Part shown: one piece after another, positions 6,594 through 17,754 of the stretch
How the letters are laid out: the number at the start of each line of letters is the position of its first letter
How positions within the stretch are numbered: position 1 is the first letter of the stretch
Origin: Croceibacterium_A sp044506565
GTDB taxonomy: Bacteria > Pseudomonadota > Alphaproteobacteria > Sphingomonadales > Sphingomonadaceae
Length of the DNA: 24,188 bases
Direction of reading: 5' to 3'
NCBI GenBank assembly: GCA_044506565.1
Contig: JBIQKN010000041.1
Location: forward strand, 1-24,188
Translations under genes and position numbers: made by a program
Notes under the pieces: model-generated
Seen by the model: the letters and a program-made list of their open reading frames with translations, nothing else
What the model was told of the DNA's origin: nothing
Database searches by the model: none

Positions 6594-8699
6594 CGCGCCG
6601 AGCCAGTCGCGGATGACGCGCTGCACTTCGGCGCTGCGGCGGGCGTTGAGCAGCAGGCGGTAGCGGTAGCGGCCGCGCAGCAGCGAGAGCGGGGCGGGGG
6701 CCGGGCCGAGGATCATCACGTCGTCAAGATGCGGCCGCGCCGCGCCGATCCGCTGCGCGGCCTCGCGCGCCTCGGCCTCGTCTTCCGACGAGACGATGAT
6801 CGCCGCCCAGCGGCCGAACGGCGGCGCTCCGGCGTGGCGGCGAGCCTCGGTCTCGGCGGCGTAGAAGGCGTCGCGGTCGCCAGCCGCGAGCGCGGCGATG
6901 ACCGGGGCCTCGGGATGACGCGTCTGGATCAGCACTTCGCCCGGCTTTGCGCCGCGCCCGGCGCGGCCGGCGACCTGCGCGACCTGCTGGTAGGTGCGCT
7001 CGGCTGCGCGCAGGTCGCCGCCTTCGAGGCCGAGGTCGGCGTCGACCACGCCGACCAGCGTCAGCTCGGGGAAGTGGAAGCCCTTGGTGACGAGCTGGGT
7101 GCCGACGATGACGTCGATCTGCCGCTGTTCGACCTGGGTGACGAACTCGGCCGCCTTGTCGGGCGAATTGAGCGTGTCCGAGGTGGCGATCGCCAGCCGC
7201 GCGCCGGGCAGCAGTTCCTCGACTTCGTGGGCGATGCGCTCGACCCCGGGGCCGCAGGCGACGAGACAGTCGGGCTCGCCGCATTCGGGGCAGCGATCGG
7301 GCGGCGCGGTTTCGTGGCCGCAATGGTGGCAGGCGAGGCGCCGGCTCAGGCGGTGTTCGACCAGCCAGGCGCTGCAGTTCGGGCACTTGAAGCGGAACCC
7401 GCACGAGCGGCACAGCGTGAGCGGGGCGTAGCCGCGGCGGTTGAGGAACAGCAGCGACTGCTCTCTCTTGGCGAGCCGCTCGTGCAGCGCCTCGATCACG
7501 CGCGGCGCGAGCCATCGGCCGCGCTCCGGGCGTTCCTCGGTCAGGTTGACGGTGCGGATCTCGGGGAGCTCGGCGCCGCCGAAGCGCGAGGGCAGGACCA
7601 GCTTCTCGTAGACCCCGCTCTCGGCCATCTGCAGGCTTTCGAGCGCGGGGGTGGCGCTGGAGAGCACGACCGGGATCCCCTCGAACCGGGCGCGCATCAC
7701 CGCGACGTCGCGGGCGTTGTAGCGGACGCCGTCGTCCTGCTTGAAGCTGATCTCGTGCGCCTCGTCGACGACGATCAGGCCGAGGTCGGCGTAAGGCAGG
7801 AACAGCGCCGAGCGCGCACCGACGACGACTTGCGCGGTCCCTGCCGCGATCGCGCGCCAGGCGCGGCGGCGTTCGGTCGACTTGAGCGAGGAGTGCCACG
7901 CCACTGGGGCCGCGCCGAAGCGCTCTTCGAAGCGGCGCAGGAATGCCTCCGTCAGTGCGATTTCGGGAAGCAGAACAAGCGTTTGTTCGCCCTTCCTCAG
8001 ACTCTCTGCGATCGCCTCGAAGTAGGTCTCCGTCTTGCCCGACCCCGTCACGCCGTCGAGCAGGAACGGCGCGAAGCCGCCGCGGCGCACTGACGCCACC
8101 AGGCGCTCGGCTGCGGCCGCCTGTTCGCCCGACAGCTCGGGTACCGCGAAATCGGCTGCGGCGCGGGGGTAGGGGCGGTCACAGTCGACCTCGACCGGTT
8201 CGAGCACACCCTGGTTGACCAGCCCGCGCAGCACCCCCTCGCTGACCCCGGCGATCCCGGCGAGCTCGCGGATCGTCGCCTGTTCGCCCTCGAGCGCCTC
8301 GATCGCGGCAAGGCGCTGCGGGGTCATCCGCTCGGGCAGGCCGCCGCTTAGGCGATATTCGATCGTCGTCGCCGGGCCGCGCAGTGCGCCGCCGCTCGCG
8401 AGCACCATGCGCGCGACCGAAGCGAGCGAGGCGCAGTAGTAGTCCGCGGTCCATTCGATCAGCCGGCGCAACTCAGCTCGGAGCGGAGGTACGGGAAGCG
8501 TCCCGACGAGCGGACGCAGCTTGCTTTCCGGAACCTCGGTTGCGGGCAGCCGTTCGGCTTCCCAGACGATTCCGACGATCTGGCGCGGTCCGAGCGGGGC
8601 CACGACGACCGAGCCCGGCCCGATCTCCATTCCCTCCGGAACGCGGTAGTCGAGCGGACCGAGCGCGGCGTTGAAGATGATCAGTCGGGCACGGTTCAT
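6534..8699 (-). CDS. priA: Primosomal protein N' (replication restart helicase PriA)
   Basis: PriA recognises stalled replication forks and D-loops and reloads the replicative helicase. The 721-residue protein has the N-terminal 3' DNA-binding domain (about residues 1-105) and a winged-helix region. The helicase core has Walker A GVTGSGKTE (216-224), DEAH (312-315) and SAT (348-350). Eight zinc-binding cysteines lie between the helicase lobes: C430, C433, C439, C442, C457, C460, C470 and C473. The C-terminus ends in the family-typical VDVDPYSF. I chose the ATG at 8699 because MNRARLIIFNAALGPLDYRVP is the normal family start; the frame is open further upstream, over the divergent DUF4197 gene. 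The gene points towards atpH, which it directly precedes in several other alphaproteobacteria. Confidence 0.98.
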   Translation of the reverse strand: MNRARLIIFNAALGPLDYRVPEGMEIGPGSVVVAPLGPRQIVGIVWEAERLPATEVPESKLRPLVGTLPVPPLRAELRRLIEWTADYYCASLASVARMVLASGGALRGPATTIEYRLSGGLPERMTPQRLAAIEALEGEQATIRELAGIAGVSEGVLRGLVNQGVLEPVEVDCDRPYPRAAADFAVPELSGEQAAAAERLVASVRRGGFAPFLLDGVTGSGKTETYFEAIAESLRKGEQTLVLLPEIALTEAFLRRFEERFGAAPVAWHSSLKSTERRRAWRAIAAGTAQVVVGARSALFLPYADLGLIVVDEAHEISFKQDDGVRYNARDVAVMRARFEGIPVVLSSATPALESLQMAESGVYEKLVLPSRFGGAELPEIRTVNLTEERPERGRWLAPRVIEALHERLAKREQSLLFLNRRGYAPLTLCRSCGFRFKCPNCSAWLVEHRLSRRLACHHCGHETAPPDRCPECGEPDCLVACGPGVERIAHEVEELLPGARLAIATSDTLNSPDKAAEFVTQVEQRQIDVIVGTQLVTKGFHFPELTLVGVVDADLGLEGGDLRAAERTYQQVAQVAGRAGRGAKPGEVLIQTRHPEAPVIAALAAGDRDAFYAAETEARRHAGAPPFGRWAAIIVSSEDEAEAREAAQRIGAARPHLDDVMILGPAPAPLSLLRGRYRYRLLLNARRSAEVQRVIRDWLGALSFPQGVRIAVDVDPYSFV

Positions 8700-8764
8700 G
8701 CGAGGCCGCCTATATGGGCGGTTGCCAGGCGGCGGGGCAAGCGCCCGACAGGAGAAAGCACAGG

Positions 8765-9453
8765 ATGATGCTCCCGAATCCGATCCATTCCCGCCGAACC
8801 TTCGTCGCCGGATCGCTCGCCGCCACCGCGGCGCTGGCGTTGCCCGGCTGCGCAACCACCGAGCCGATCAGTTTCACCGAGGCGATCCGTCGCCTGCTGG
8901 TGCTGTCGAGCGAACGCGCCTTCGTCCGGCTCACAGCTCCGGGCGGCTACTGGGACCAGCAAGTGGCGCAGATCGGTCTCGACCGGTTCTTTGGCAACCG
9001 CGGCAACGTCCTCGCCAACATCCTCACGTCCGCCCTGTTCAAGAGCCGGCTCGAGAACGTGGCGGCTGGGATGGCGGTCGACGCGTCCTATCGTGCCGCC
9101 CCGATAGTCGCCGATGCTGTCCGCGCCGTCGGCTACGCCAACGCGATCGCACTGATCCGCGGCGGGCCGACGGCGGCCTCGAGTTTCCTGCGCCAGGAGA
9201 TGGGCACCGCGCTGATCGACGCGATGGTGCCGGGCGTCGGCGAGGCGCTGCGGGCGGCGCAGGATCCGCTCGTCGGCCAGCTGATTGCCGGGCTCACCGG
9301 CGTCGACGTCGGCGGCATGGCGATGACTTTCGCGCGCCAGGTCGACGATGCCATCTGGGGCGAGATCGCGCGCGAGGAAGCGGCCATTCGCGCCGACCCA
9401 TATGCGACGCGCGACCCGCTGCTGATCGGCGTCTTCGGAGCCGGCGGCGCGCT

Positions 9454-9457
<4 letters not shown>
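8765..9457 (+). CDS. DUF4197 family protein, probable Tat-exported lipoprotein
   Basis: The 230-residue product carries a twin-arginine signal (HSRRTFVAGSLAATAALAL) followed by a lipobox-like LPGC with C29, so it is probably exported folded and lipidated. The rest fits DUF4197, a helical periplasmic family of unknown function: a central VDASYRAAPIVADAVRAVG, a GGPTAASSFLRQEMG segment and the closing EIAREEAAIRADPYATRDP. The family assignment is by recall. The start is ATG at 8765 because AGGAG lies 10 nt upstream; a second ATG follows directly, and an in-frame start at 8714 would put 17 unlikely residues before the signal. The gene is divergent from priA (65 bp apart). Its TAG stop overlaps the purB stop. 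Confidence 0.82.
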
Positions 9458-10764
<1,307 letters not shown>

Positions 10765-10966
10765 GCAAGACTCCAATCCGACGGAATGCCGCAGCCGCTA
10801 GGGGCGACGGTCGCCTATGGCAAGTCGGCGCCGTGCCAAATCGACACTGCCGTCGTCCCTATCCGTCCTGCCCCAACGGGAGGGATTGCTTACGATATGC
10901 AAGATACTAACCTGCTCCTCGCACGGCGGGCGATTTAGCTGCGGCGTGCAAGACAGGGGTCAATGA
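10765..10966. promoter_or_regulatory. Divergent promoter region between purB and the DUF3857 gene
   Basis: This 202-bp gap must hold the starts for both flanking genes. On the plus strand a possible pair is TTGCTT (10886-10891) and TAACCT (10908-10913) with a 16-nt spacer, in a stretch clearly less GC-rich than its surroundings (about 10883-10913). No PurR-like operator or riboswitch fold was recognised. The boxes are weak matches. Confidence 0.3.
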
Positions 10967-13765
10967 ATGCGATTCAAGATTGCGCTGCTTTGCGGAGCGG
11001 TGCTTGCGCTGCCGCCGGGCGTCGCCCAGGCGGGAGACAAGGTCCTCACCGGAAAGGCACCGGAGTGGGTGTCCCCCGCGAGCCTCGACGGTCTCGACGT
11101 CGAGCGCGGGCCGGCCGAACTGATCTTCGACAGCCAGCATCGGCTGGAGGACGGCGTCGCCTACTCCTACTACGACAACGCGGTTCGGATCGACAATTCG
11201 CAGACCCTGGTCGAGCACAACACGCTCAGCATCGGCTGGCTTCCCGACAAGGGTGACCTGACCGTTCACCGGCTGGAGATCTACCGCGACGGCGAGGTCA
11301 TCGATCTGCTCGCGAGCGGATCCGAATTCGACGTCATCCGGCGCGAGCAGGGCCTCGAAGCGCGCCTGCTCGACGGCGAGCTGACAGCGACGCTGGCGAT
11401 TCCGGGCCTCAGGGTTGGGGACGTGCTGCGCACCGCCTACTCGGTCTCGATCGACGACCAGGCGCTGGGCGACGAGGTGCAGGTGCTGCAGTTCCTCGGC
11501 GCGCGGCCGTGGCGCGTGGGCAGGGGCCGCACCGTGGTCAGCTGGCCGGCCGACGAGGAAATGTTTTGGAAGGCGGAAGACAATGCCGCGCTCGGCGAGC
11601 CTGAGTTGCGCGACGGCTATCGCTATCTGAGCGTCGATCTTCCGCTCGCCGAGCCCAGGCCCGTGCCGCAGGATGCGCCCTGGCGCTATCAGCGGCCGAC
11701 CGTGCTTCGCGTCGGCAGCTTCGCCGACTGGAACGAGCTGTCGCGAGTGATGGCGCCGCATTTCATCGCCGCGGCCGAAGTCGCGGACGAGGGTGACGTT
11801 GCGGAGCAGGCGGCGACCATCATGCGGTCGACCCGGGACCCGCTCGAACGGATCGCGCTCGCGACCCGGCTCGTGCAGGACAAGGTGAGCTACCTGCTCG
11901 ACGGCCTCGACGGCGGCAACTACCTCCCCCAGCCGGCGGAGTTCACCTGGGACAAGCGTTACGGCGACTGCAAGGCGAAGTCGGTCCTGCTGCTCGCGCT
12001 GCTCAGGCGGATGGACATCGATGCCGAGCCGGCGCTGGTGACGACGAGGGGCGGCGATGCGCTGCCCGAACTCCTGCCGCTGCCGGGGGACTTCGATCAC
12101 GTCATCGTCCGCGCGCGGATCGACGGCGTTGACTACTGGCTCGACGGGACCGCCACCGCGACGCGCCTGTCGAATATCGGCGACGTGCCGCCGTTCTACT
12201 ACGCGCTGCCCCTGCGGGTCGAAGGGGCCGATCTCGCGCCGATGCCCCAGCGCGACAAGGCCGTCCCCGACATGCGGATGGAGGTCGCGGTCGATCACTC
12301 CGCCGGCATCGACCTTCCCCAGCTGTTCACCGTGACGATCGAGCTGTCCGGCCTGGCCGGAGCCGCGGTTGAGGCCATGGCGGACGCGAACGACCCCGAA
12401 ATGCGCCGCCGCATCGCCGGCAGCCTGACCGAACGCAACGGTTTCGAAGGCGGTGTCCTGACCTCGCTCGACATTGCCTACGACAAGGAGAGCGCGCTCG
12501 GCCGGATCGTCATCGAGGGCGTCTCCACACCCGGTTTCCGCTGGGAAGACGGCAAGTTCGTCGTCGACCTGCCGACCAACGCGAGCGAGATCGGCTTCAA
12601 TCCCGATCGCGCGCGGCCCGAATGGCGCGCCATTCCCGTGGCGACCCCGGGGACGTCCTATATGGTCGTGGACGCGTCGATGACCCTGCCTGACGGCGGC
12701 AAGGGCTTCTCGCTGACCGCTCCGGAGAAGCTCGAGACGGGCTTCGGCAATGTCCGGGTCATCTCATTGGCTTCGCTCGCGGGCGCCGAACTGCGCCTGC
12801 ATTCCGAGGTACGGCAAACGCTCGGCGAGATCGCACCGGACGACGTTGCCGAGGCCAAGCGCCAGGCGCGCCGGATCGAAGCCGCTGCCGCCGATCTCGT
12901 CGCTTCGGGCGACGTAACCTGGCGCTGGGAGCTCGACGAGCGCGAGCGCCGCGCCAAGGTCGAGCGGCTCATCGCGGCCTTTGACGAGGGAATTGCATTC
13001 GCGCGGGAGGACGATTTCGGTCCCCTGATCGCGAAGGGCCTGTTCCTCGAAACCGTCTTCGAGCACGACGCGGCGCTTGCGGTCTACGACGAGCTGGTCG
13101 AACGCTCGCCTTCGTCCTGGGCTCATTTCAGGCGCGCGGCGGTGCTGCTGGCCCTGGGGCGCCGGGCCGATGCGATCGACGACCTCCAGGCCTCCTACGA
13201 CCTCGAGCCGCTCAACGGCACGGCGTTCTCTCTGGCGCGGGAAATGGCCTACGCGGGGCGCGCAGCCGAGGCACTCGACCTGCTCGACAGGCTGCCCATC
13301 CGCGAAGAGGAGAGGATCAGTTACGCCGACACCTGGGCGACGGTATCCGGCCTCTCCGGAGATACCGACGGCGCACTTTCGCTGCTCGCCGAACAGGTCG
13401 CCGGCAAGCCGGAGAATTCGCAGGTCCTCAACGCCGACTGCTGGTTCCGTGGCCTGTTCAACGTGGACGTCGAGAACGCGATCCGCAGCTGCACGCTGGC
13501 GGTCGAGCGCGCCGAAACGCCGATGGCCGCGCTCGACAGCCGCGCGATGGTGCAGTTCCGGCTGGGCAACTACGATGCGGCGCTGGCCGATCTCGACACC
13601 GTGCTGCGGCTCGCCCCCGAGGTCCCCGAATCGCGCTACCTGCGCGGCGTGGTCCGCCTCAGGAAGGGTGATCCGGCGGGGCGGAAGGACATCGAGACGG
13701 CCTTGCGCATGGCGCCGCAACTGGCCGACTTCTATGCCCGCCACGGGGTGACGCCGGCTTCGTGA
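10967..13765 (+). CDS. Exported DUF3857 / transglutaminase-like / TPR protein
   Basis: The 932-residue product starts with a signal peptide (MRFKIALLCGAVLALPPG, cut near AQA/GDK at residue 22). Residues about 45-240 form a DUF3857-like beta domain. A transglutaminase-like (papain-fold) domain follows with a complete candidate triad: C335 (RYGDCKAKS), H378 (DFDHVIV) and D393 (YWLDGTA). A beta-rich middle (about 430-640) leads to a helical region (about 680-930) with tetratricopeptide-like units, for example SSWAHFRRAAVLLALGRRADAI and ETPMAALDSRAMVQFRLGNYDAAL. Proteins of this build are common in Sphingomonadales and Bacteroidetes; their role is unsettled, with cell-wall or envelope peptide processing suggested by the fold. 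The ATG at 10967 is supported by the signal peptide; the ribosome-binding site (CAGGGGT) is weak. It ends 13 bp before the convergent radC stop. Confidence 0.88.
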   Translation: MRFKIALLCGAVLALPPGVAQAGDKVLTGKAPEWVSPASLDGLDVERGPAELIFDSQHRLEDGVAYSYYDNAVRIDNSQTLVEHNTLSIGWLPDKGDLTVHRLEIYRDGEVIDLLASGSEFDVIRREQGLEARLLDGELTATLAIPGLRVGDVLRTAYSVSIDDQALGDEVQVLQFLGARPWRVGRGRTVVSWPADEEMFWKAEDNAALGEPELRDGYRYLSVDLPLAEPRPVPQDAPWRYQRPTVLRVGSFADWNELSRVMAPHFIAAAEVADEGDVAEQAATIMRSTRDPLERIALATRLVQDKVSYLLDGLDGGNYLPQPAEFTWDKRYGDCKAKSVLLLALLRRMDIDAEPALVTTRGGDALPELLPLPGDFDHVIVRARIDGVDYWLDGTATATRLSNIGDVPPFYYALPLRVEGADLAPMPQRDKAVPDMRMEVAVDHSAGIDLPQLFTVTIELSGLAGAAVEAMADANDPEMRRRIAGSLTERNGFEGGVLTSLDIAYDKESALGRIVIEGVSTPGFRWEDGKFVVDLPTNASEIGFNPDRARPEWRAIPVATPGTSYMVVDASMTLPDGGKGFSLTAPEKLETGFGNVRVISLASLAGAELRLHSEVRQTLGEIAPDDVAEAKRQARRIEAAAADLVASGDVTWRWELDERERRAKVERLIAAFDEGIAFAREDDFGPLIAKGLFLETVFEHDAALAVYDELVERSPSSWAHFRRAAVLLALGRRADAIDDLQASYDLEPLNGTAFSLAREMAYAGRAAEALDLLDRLPIREEERISYADTWATVSGLSGDTDGALSLLAEQVAGKPENSQVLNADCWFRGLFNVDVENAIRSCTLAVERAETPMAALDSRAMVQFRLGNYDAALADLDTVLRLAPEVPESRYLRGVVRLRKGDPAGRKDIETALRMAPQLADFYARHGVTPAS

Positions 13766-13778
13766 TGCCCGTTCGGCG

Positions 13779-14507
13779 CTAGATCAGCCCCTTGGAGCGA
13801 AGTGAGACGTGGCCCTCGCGGCCGACGATAACGTGGTCGTGGACCGTGATGCCGAGGTGGCGGCCGGCCTCGACGATGCGCTGGGTCAGCTGGATGTCGG
13901 CGCGGCTCGGCTCGGGGTTGCCGCTCGGGTGGTTGTGCACGAGGATCAGCGCGCTGGCGCCGATGTCTAGCCCGCGGCGGATCACTTCGCGCGGGTGGAT
14001 CGCGGCCTCGTCGATCGTGCCGTCGCCGACGTGGTGGTCGAGGATCAGGCGGTTCTGGGTATTGAGGTAGAGCACGCGCACCCGCTCGACGGTTAGGTTC
14101 GCCATGTCGATCGCCAGATAGTCGAGCAGCGCCTGCCAGCTGCCGAGCACGGGCTTCTGCCGCACCTCGCTGCGCTTCATGCGCCGGGCGGCGAGCGGGA
14201 CGATCTTGAGCGCGCCGACGCTCGCCTCGCTCACGCCCTTGATCTGGCGTAGCGCGCCCGGCTCGGCGTCGAGTACTCCGGCGAGCGAGCCGAACCGGGC
14301 GAGGAGCTGCTTGGCCAGCGGCTTGGTGTCGCCGCGCGCATGCGCACCGAACAGCAGGTATTCGAGCACCTCGTAGTCGGCGAGGGCTTCGCTTCCGCCT
14401 TCGAGCAGGCGCTCGCGCAGCCGTGCGCGATGGCCGACGCCATCGCTTTTTCCAGCCGTTGCAGGCCGTTCTTCAGCCAAGTGCGCCCCCCGCGCCGCCA
14501 GCCTCAT
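13779..14507 (-). CDS. radC: RadC family JAB/JAMM domain protein
   Basis: RadC proteins have a helix-hairpin-helix-like N-terminal domain and a JAMM metalloprotease-type fold. Despite the name, a direct role in recombinational repair is not established. The 242-residue product has the N-terminal region about residues 30-105 (HRARLRERLLEGG and LRQIKGVSEAS). The JAB domain follows, with its signature DEAAIHPREVIRRGL and the metal ligands H191, H193 and D204 in HNHPSGNPEPSRAD. The C-terminus LGITVHDHVIVG is standard. The start is ATG at 14507; the first 24 residues are variable in the family and not diagnostic. It is divergent from ydbH, only 40 bp away. Confidence 0.95.
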   Translation of the reverse strand: MRLAARGAHLAEERPATAGKSDGVGHRARLRERLLEGGSEALADYEVLEYLLFGAHARGDTKPLAKQLLARFGSLAGVLDAEPGALRQIKGVSEASVGALKIVPLAARRMKRSEVRQKPVLGSWQALLDYLAIDMANLTVERVRVLYLNTQNRLILDHHVGDGTIDEAAIHPREVIRRGLDIGASALILVHNHPSGNPEPSRADIQLTQRIVEAGRHLGITVHDHVIVGREGHVSLRSKGLI

Positions 14508-14547
14508 GCATTGCCTTTGCCGAACTTCGCGCGCAAGTGTGCCGGCG

Positions 14548-17500
14548 ATGGCGTCGCATCCCGATCAGGACGTGCCCCCCCGGCGGACGGGCCTGCGCGT
14601 CGGGGCGTGGGCCGCCTTGGCCACGCTGCTCATCATTGCGGCCGGACTCGCGATCGCGTGGTTCAACCGCGTGGAGATTGCCGACAACTTCATCTCCGAC
14701 GAGCTGGCCAAGCGCGGGATTCCAGCGAGTTACGAGGTCGAATCGATCGGCGGCCGACGGCAGGTGTTGAGCAACCTGGTGGTCGGTGATCCCGACAGCC
14801 CGGACCTCACCGTCGAGCGGGCCGAGGTTTTCATCCGATATGGATTCGGTTTTCCCGAGGTCGCCGAGATTCGCCTGTTGCGCCCTCGGCTCTACGCCTC
14901 CTACCGCGACGGCAAGCTGAGTTTCGGCGCGCTCGACCCGCTGATCTTCACCGGCGAGGAAGCGCCGTTCGAGTTTCCCGACCTGCGCCTGCGGATCGAC
15001 GACGGTCGCGGCCGTCTCGACGGCGATCATGGCGCGATCGGTATCAAGCTCGCCGGCAGCGGGCACTTGCGCGGCGGCTTCGTCGGCGAATTCGCGGCTG
15101 TGTCGCCGGCACTCGCACTGGGCGGATGCGAAACGCAACGGACGACGCTCTACGGCCGCGTGAGCATCGATAACGCCCGGCCCGCCTTCAGCGGGCCACT
15201 CCGCATCGCTGGCCTCGCCTGTCCGGATACAGGGATCGCGATCGAAGGGGCAGCCGTGCAGATCGACGGGCGCGCCGACCGCCTGCTCGCCAGCTTCGAA
15301 GGGGAAGCCGGCATCCGAACGGGCGCGCTCGCGCTCGGGGATGCGGAGCTGGCGTCCGTGGCCGGCACCGTTCGGGCGAGCTGGCGCGATGGCGCGCTGA
15401 CCGGGAGCTACCGCGGCGAAGGGACCGGCCTCGTCGCGCCCCAGGCGACGGTCGCGCGGGTTGTGCTCGACGGCGCCGTCCGAACGCGCAACGGTATCGA
15501 GCGGGTCGAGGTCGACGCGCGGATCGACGGCCAGGGCGTGCGTCCGGGCGCGGCCGTCGACCGCGCCCTGGCCGACTCGTCGCGCGCGGCCGCCGACACA
15601 CTGTTCGCCCCGGTCCTCGAGCGGATTCGCCGTCAGCTCGCATCAGAAGGGCGAGCGAGCCGGCTCATCGCCGAGGCCACGCTGCGGATGGGCGAGGGGA
15701 GGGCGACGATCTTCGTGCCGCAGGCGACCTGGCGCGGGGGCAGCGGCGCGACGCTGCTGTCGTTGTCGCGGGCGCAGTTCGCCGCGAGCGGACCGGCAGC
15801 GCCGCGGTTCTCGGGCAGCTTCGCCACCGGCGGCGAGGGCCTCCCGCGGATCACCGGGCGGGTCGACCAGCGTCCGGCAGGAGGGCTCGGGGTGTCGATC
15901 AGCATGGCGCCCTATGAGGCCGGCAACGCCAGTGTCGCCCTGCCGCGGCTGGAGGCGGTGCAGGGCCGGAACGGCGCGTTCGCCTTCTCGGGCAACGCAC
16001 GCCTGAGCGGAGCCTTGCCCGGAGGCCGCGCGGACGGGCTCGTCCTGCCCCTGAGCGGTACCTGGTCGCAGGCGGGCGGACTCGCGATGTGGACCGCGTG
16101 CACCCGGTTGGGCTTCGACCGGCTCCAACTCGCCAACCTCGCGCTCGAACGGCGCGACCTCACGCTGTGCCCGCCGAGCAGCGGAGCGATCCTGCGCTAC
16201 GACGCTCGCGGGCTGCGCATCGCGGCCGGAGCGCCTTCGCTCGACGTGAACGGCAGGCTCGGCGAAACGCCGATCGCGATCCGCAGTGGGGCGATCGGCT
16301 TCGCCTACCCGGGCGCCGTGTCGGCACGGCGTCTTTTCGTCACGCTCGGCCCGGGCGACACTGCCAGCACCTTTTCGATCGAGGAGCTGAACGCGCGTAT
16401 CGGCGAGGGTCTCGAAGGACGGTTCGCCGGCACCGACGTCAGGCTGAACGCGGTCCCGCTCGATGTGCTCGGCGCAGGCGGGGCGTGGCGTTACGCCGAT
16501 GGCCGGTTGCTGCTCAGCGACGGCGAGTTCCGCCTGGCCGACCGGTCAGAGCCGGCGCGGTTTCGGCCGCTGGTCTCGACGGGTGCCTCGCTGGCCCTCG
16601 AGGACAACCGCATCACCGCGCGGGCGCTGCTGCGCGAATCCCGCAGCGGGCGCGCAGTCAGCCGGGTCGAACTGCTGCACGATCTTTCGACCGGCCGTGG
16701 CCATGCCGATCTGGCGGTCGACGGTCTCGTGTTCGACGAAGGCCTCCAGCCCGAGGCGCTGTCCGAGCTCGCCTTCGGTGTGATCGCCAACGCACGCGGG
16801 ACGATCACCGGGAGCGGCCGGATCGACTGGACCGAGGAAGCGGTGACCAGCAGCGGCCGTTTTTCGACGGATTCGCTCGATTTCGCCGCGGCCTTCGGCC
16901 CGGTGCAGGGCGCCTCCGGCACGATCGAGTTCAGCGACCTGCTCGGCCTCACCACCGCACCGGGCCAGCGGCTTCGCGTGCGCTCGCTCAACCCGGGCGT
17001 CGAGGTGACCGAGGGTGAAATCGCGATCGGCCTCGACAACGGCGAGGTTCTGTCGCTGGCCGGCACCTGGCCGTTCCTCGGCGGCACGCTGACGCTGCAC
17101 CCGGTCGAGGTCAACATCGGCGCGAGCGAGGAACGGCGCTACGTTCTAGAGGTCGTCGGCCTCGATGCGGGCCGCTTCGTCGAGTACATGGAACTCGAGA
17201 ACATGAGCGCGACCGGCACGTTCGACGGAACGGTGCCGCTGGTGTTCGACGAGATCGGCAACGGGCATGTGATCGGCGGGTTGCTGCTTTCGCGGCCGCC
17301 CGGCGGCAACGTCTCCTACGTCGGCCAGCTGACCTACGAAGACCTGGGGGCGATTGCCAATTTCGCGTTCGATGCGCTGCGCTCGCTCGATTACCGCCAG
17401 ATGCGCATCATGCTCGACGGCGACCTGACCGGCGAGATCGTCACGCGTGTACGAATCGACGGCGTGAGCCAGGGGGCGACCGCGGAGAAGAACTTCCTCA

Positions 17501-17754
17501 CACGCAGGATCGCCGCGCTGCCGATTCGCGTCGACGTGAACGTCCGGGCTCCGTTCTATTCGTTGCTCGGCTCGATCAAGGCGCTCTACGACCCCTCGGC
17601 TATCCGCGATCCGCGCGAACTCGGCTTGATCGACGAGCAGGGCAACGTGCTCCGCCGCGAAACCGAGGGCCCGCCGCCCGAGCCCGTGGCTCCCGAAGAC
17701 CTGATCCCCGCTGAACCCGTTATTCAGCGCCGCGAAAGCGAGGAAACCCCATGA
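14548..17754 (+). CDS. ydbH: YdbH family AsmA-like intermembrane phospholipid transport protein
   Basis: YdbH is one of the large AsmA-like proteins (with TamB and YhdP) that bridge inner and outer membrane and help move phospholipids outward in E. coli. The 1068-residue product has one N-terminal transmembrane anchor (about residues 17-39) and then an almost uninterrupted run of short amphipathic beta strands, as expected of a lipid-binding groove. The C-terminal end (SYVGQLTYEDLGAIANFAFD and LDGDLTGEIVTRVRIDGV) matches the conserved YdbH domain. The start at ATG 14548 is chosen to give a short cytoplasmic leader before the anchor; a GTG at 14539 is also possible. It is followed without a gap by ynbE and ydbL, the partners known from enterobacteria, which strongly supports the call. 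The stop overlaps the ynbE ATG. Confidence 0.93.
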   Translation: MASHPDQDVPPRRTGLRVGAWAALATLLIIAAGLAIAWFNRVEIADNFISDELAKRGIPASYEVESIGGRRQVLSNLVVGDPDSPDLTVERAEVFIRYGFGFPEVAEIRLLRPRLYASYRDGKLSFGALDPLIFTGEEAPFEFPDLRLRIDDGRGRLDGDHGAIGIKLAGSGHLRGGFVGEFAAVSPALALGGCETQRTTLYGRVSIDNARPAFSGPLRIAGLACPDTGIAIEGAAVQIDGRADRLLASFEGEAGIRTGALALGDAELASVAGTVRASWRDGALTGSYRGEGTGLVAPQATVARVVLDGAVRTRNGIERVEVDARIDGQGVRPGAAVDRALADSSRAAADTLFAPVLERIRRQLASEGRASRLIAEATLRMGEGRATIFVPQATWRGGSGATLLSLSRAQFAASGPAAPRFSGSFATGGEGLPRITGRVDQRPAGGLGVSISMAPYEAGNASVALPRLEAVQGRNGAFAFSGNARLSGALPGGRADGLVLPLSGTWSQAGGLAMWTACTRLGFDRLQLANLALERRDLTLCPPSSGAILRYDARGLRIAAGAPSLDVNGRLGETPIAIRSGAIGFAYPGAVSARRLFVTLGPGDTASTFSIEELNARIGEGLEGRFAGTDVRLNAVPLDVLGAGGAWRYADGRLLLSDGEFRLADRSEPARFRPLVSTGASLALEDNRITARALLRESRSGRAVSRVELLHDLSTGRGHADLAVDGLVFDEGLQPEALSELAFGVIANARGTITGSGRIDWTEEAVTSSGRFSTDSLDFAAAFGPVQGASGTIEFSDLLGLTTAPGQRLRVRSLNPGVEVTEGEIAIGLDNGEVLSLAGTWPFLGGTLTLHPVEVNIGASEERRYVLEVVGLDAGRFVEYMELENMSATGTFDGTVPLVFDEIGNGHVIGGLLLSRPPGGNVSYVGQLTYEDLGAIANFAFDALRSLDYRQMRIMLDGDLTGEIVTRVRIDGVSQGATAEKNFLTRRIAALPIRVDVNVRAPFYSLLGSIKALYDPSAIRDPRELGLIDEQGNVLRRETEGPPPEPVAPEDLIPAEPVIQRRESEETP

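Noticed and set aside
8700..8855. In-frame extension of PriA upstream of 8699
   Set aside because: The extra 52 residues are arginine-rich, unlike the family, and overlap the start of the divergent DUF4197 gene.
10907..12298. 463-codon minus-strand open frame
   Set aside because: It is antisense to the DUF3857 gene and shows no recognisable motif or start signal.
12764..13744. 326-codon minus-strand open frame
   Set aside because: Antisense to the TPR region of the DUF3857 protein; long shadows are expected in GC-rich DNA.
13779..14507. RadC as a sign of a mobile or defence island
   Set aside because: RadC-like genes occur on such islands, but this copy has the normal chromosomal form and sits among core genes with matching composition.
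14506..14547. Earlier start of ydbH at ATG 14506
   Set aside because: It would overlap the radC start codon and has no ribosome-binding site; ATG 14548 gives a normal short leader before the membrane anchor.
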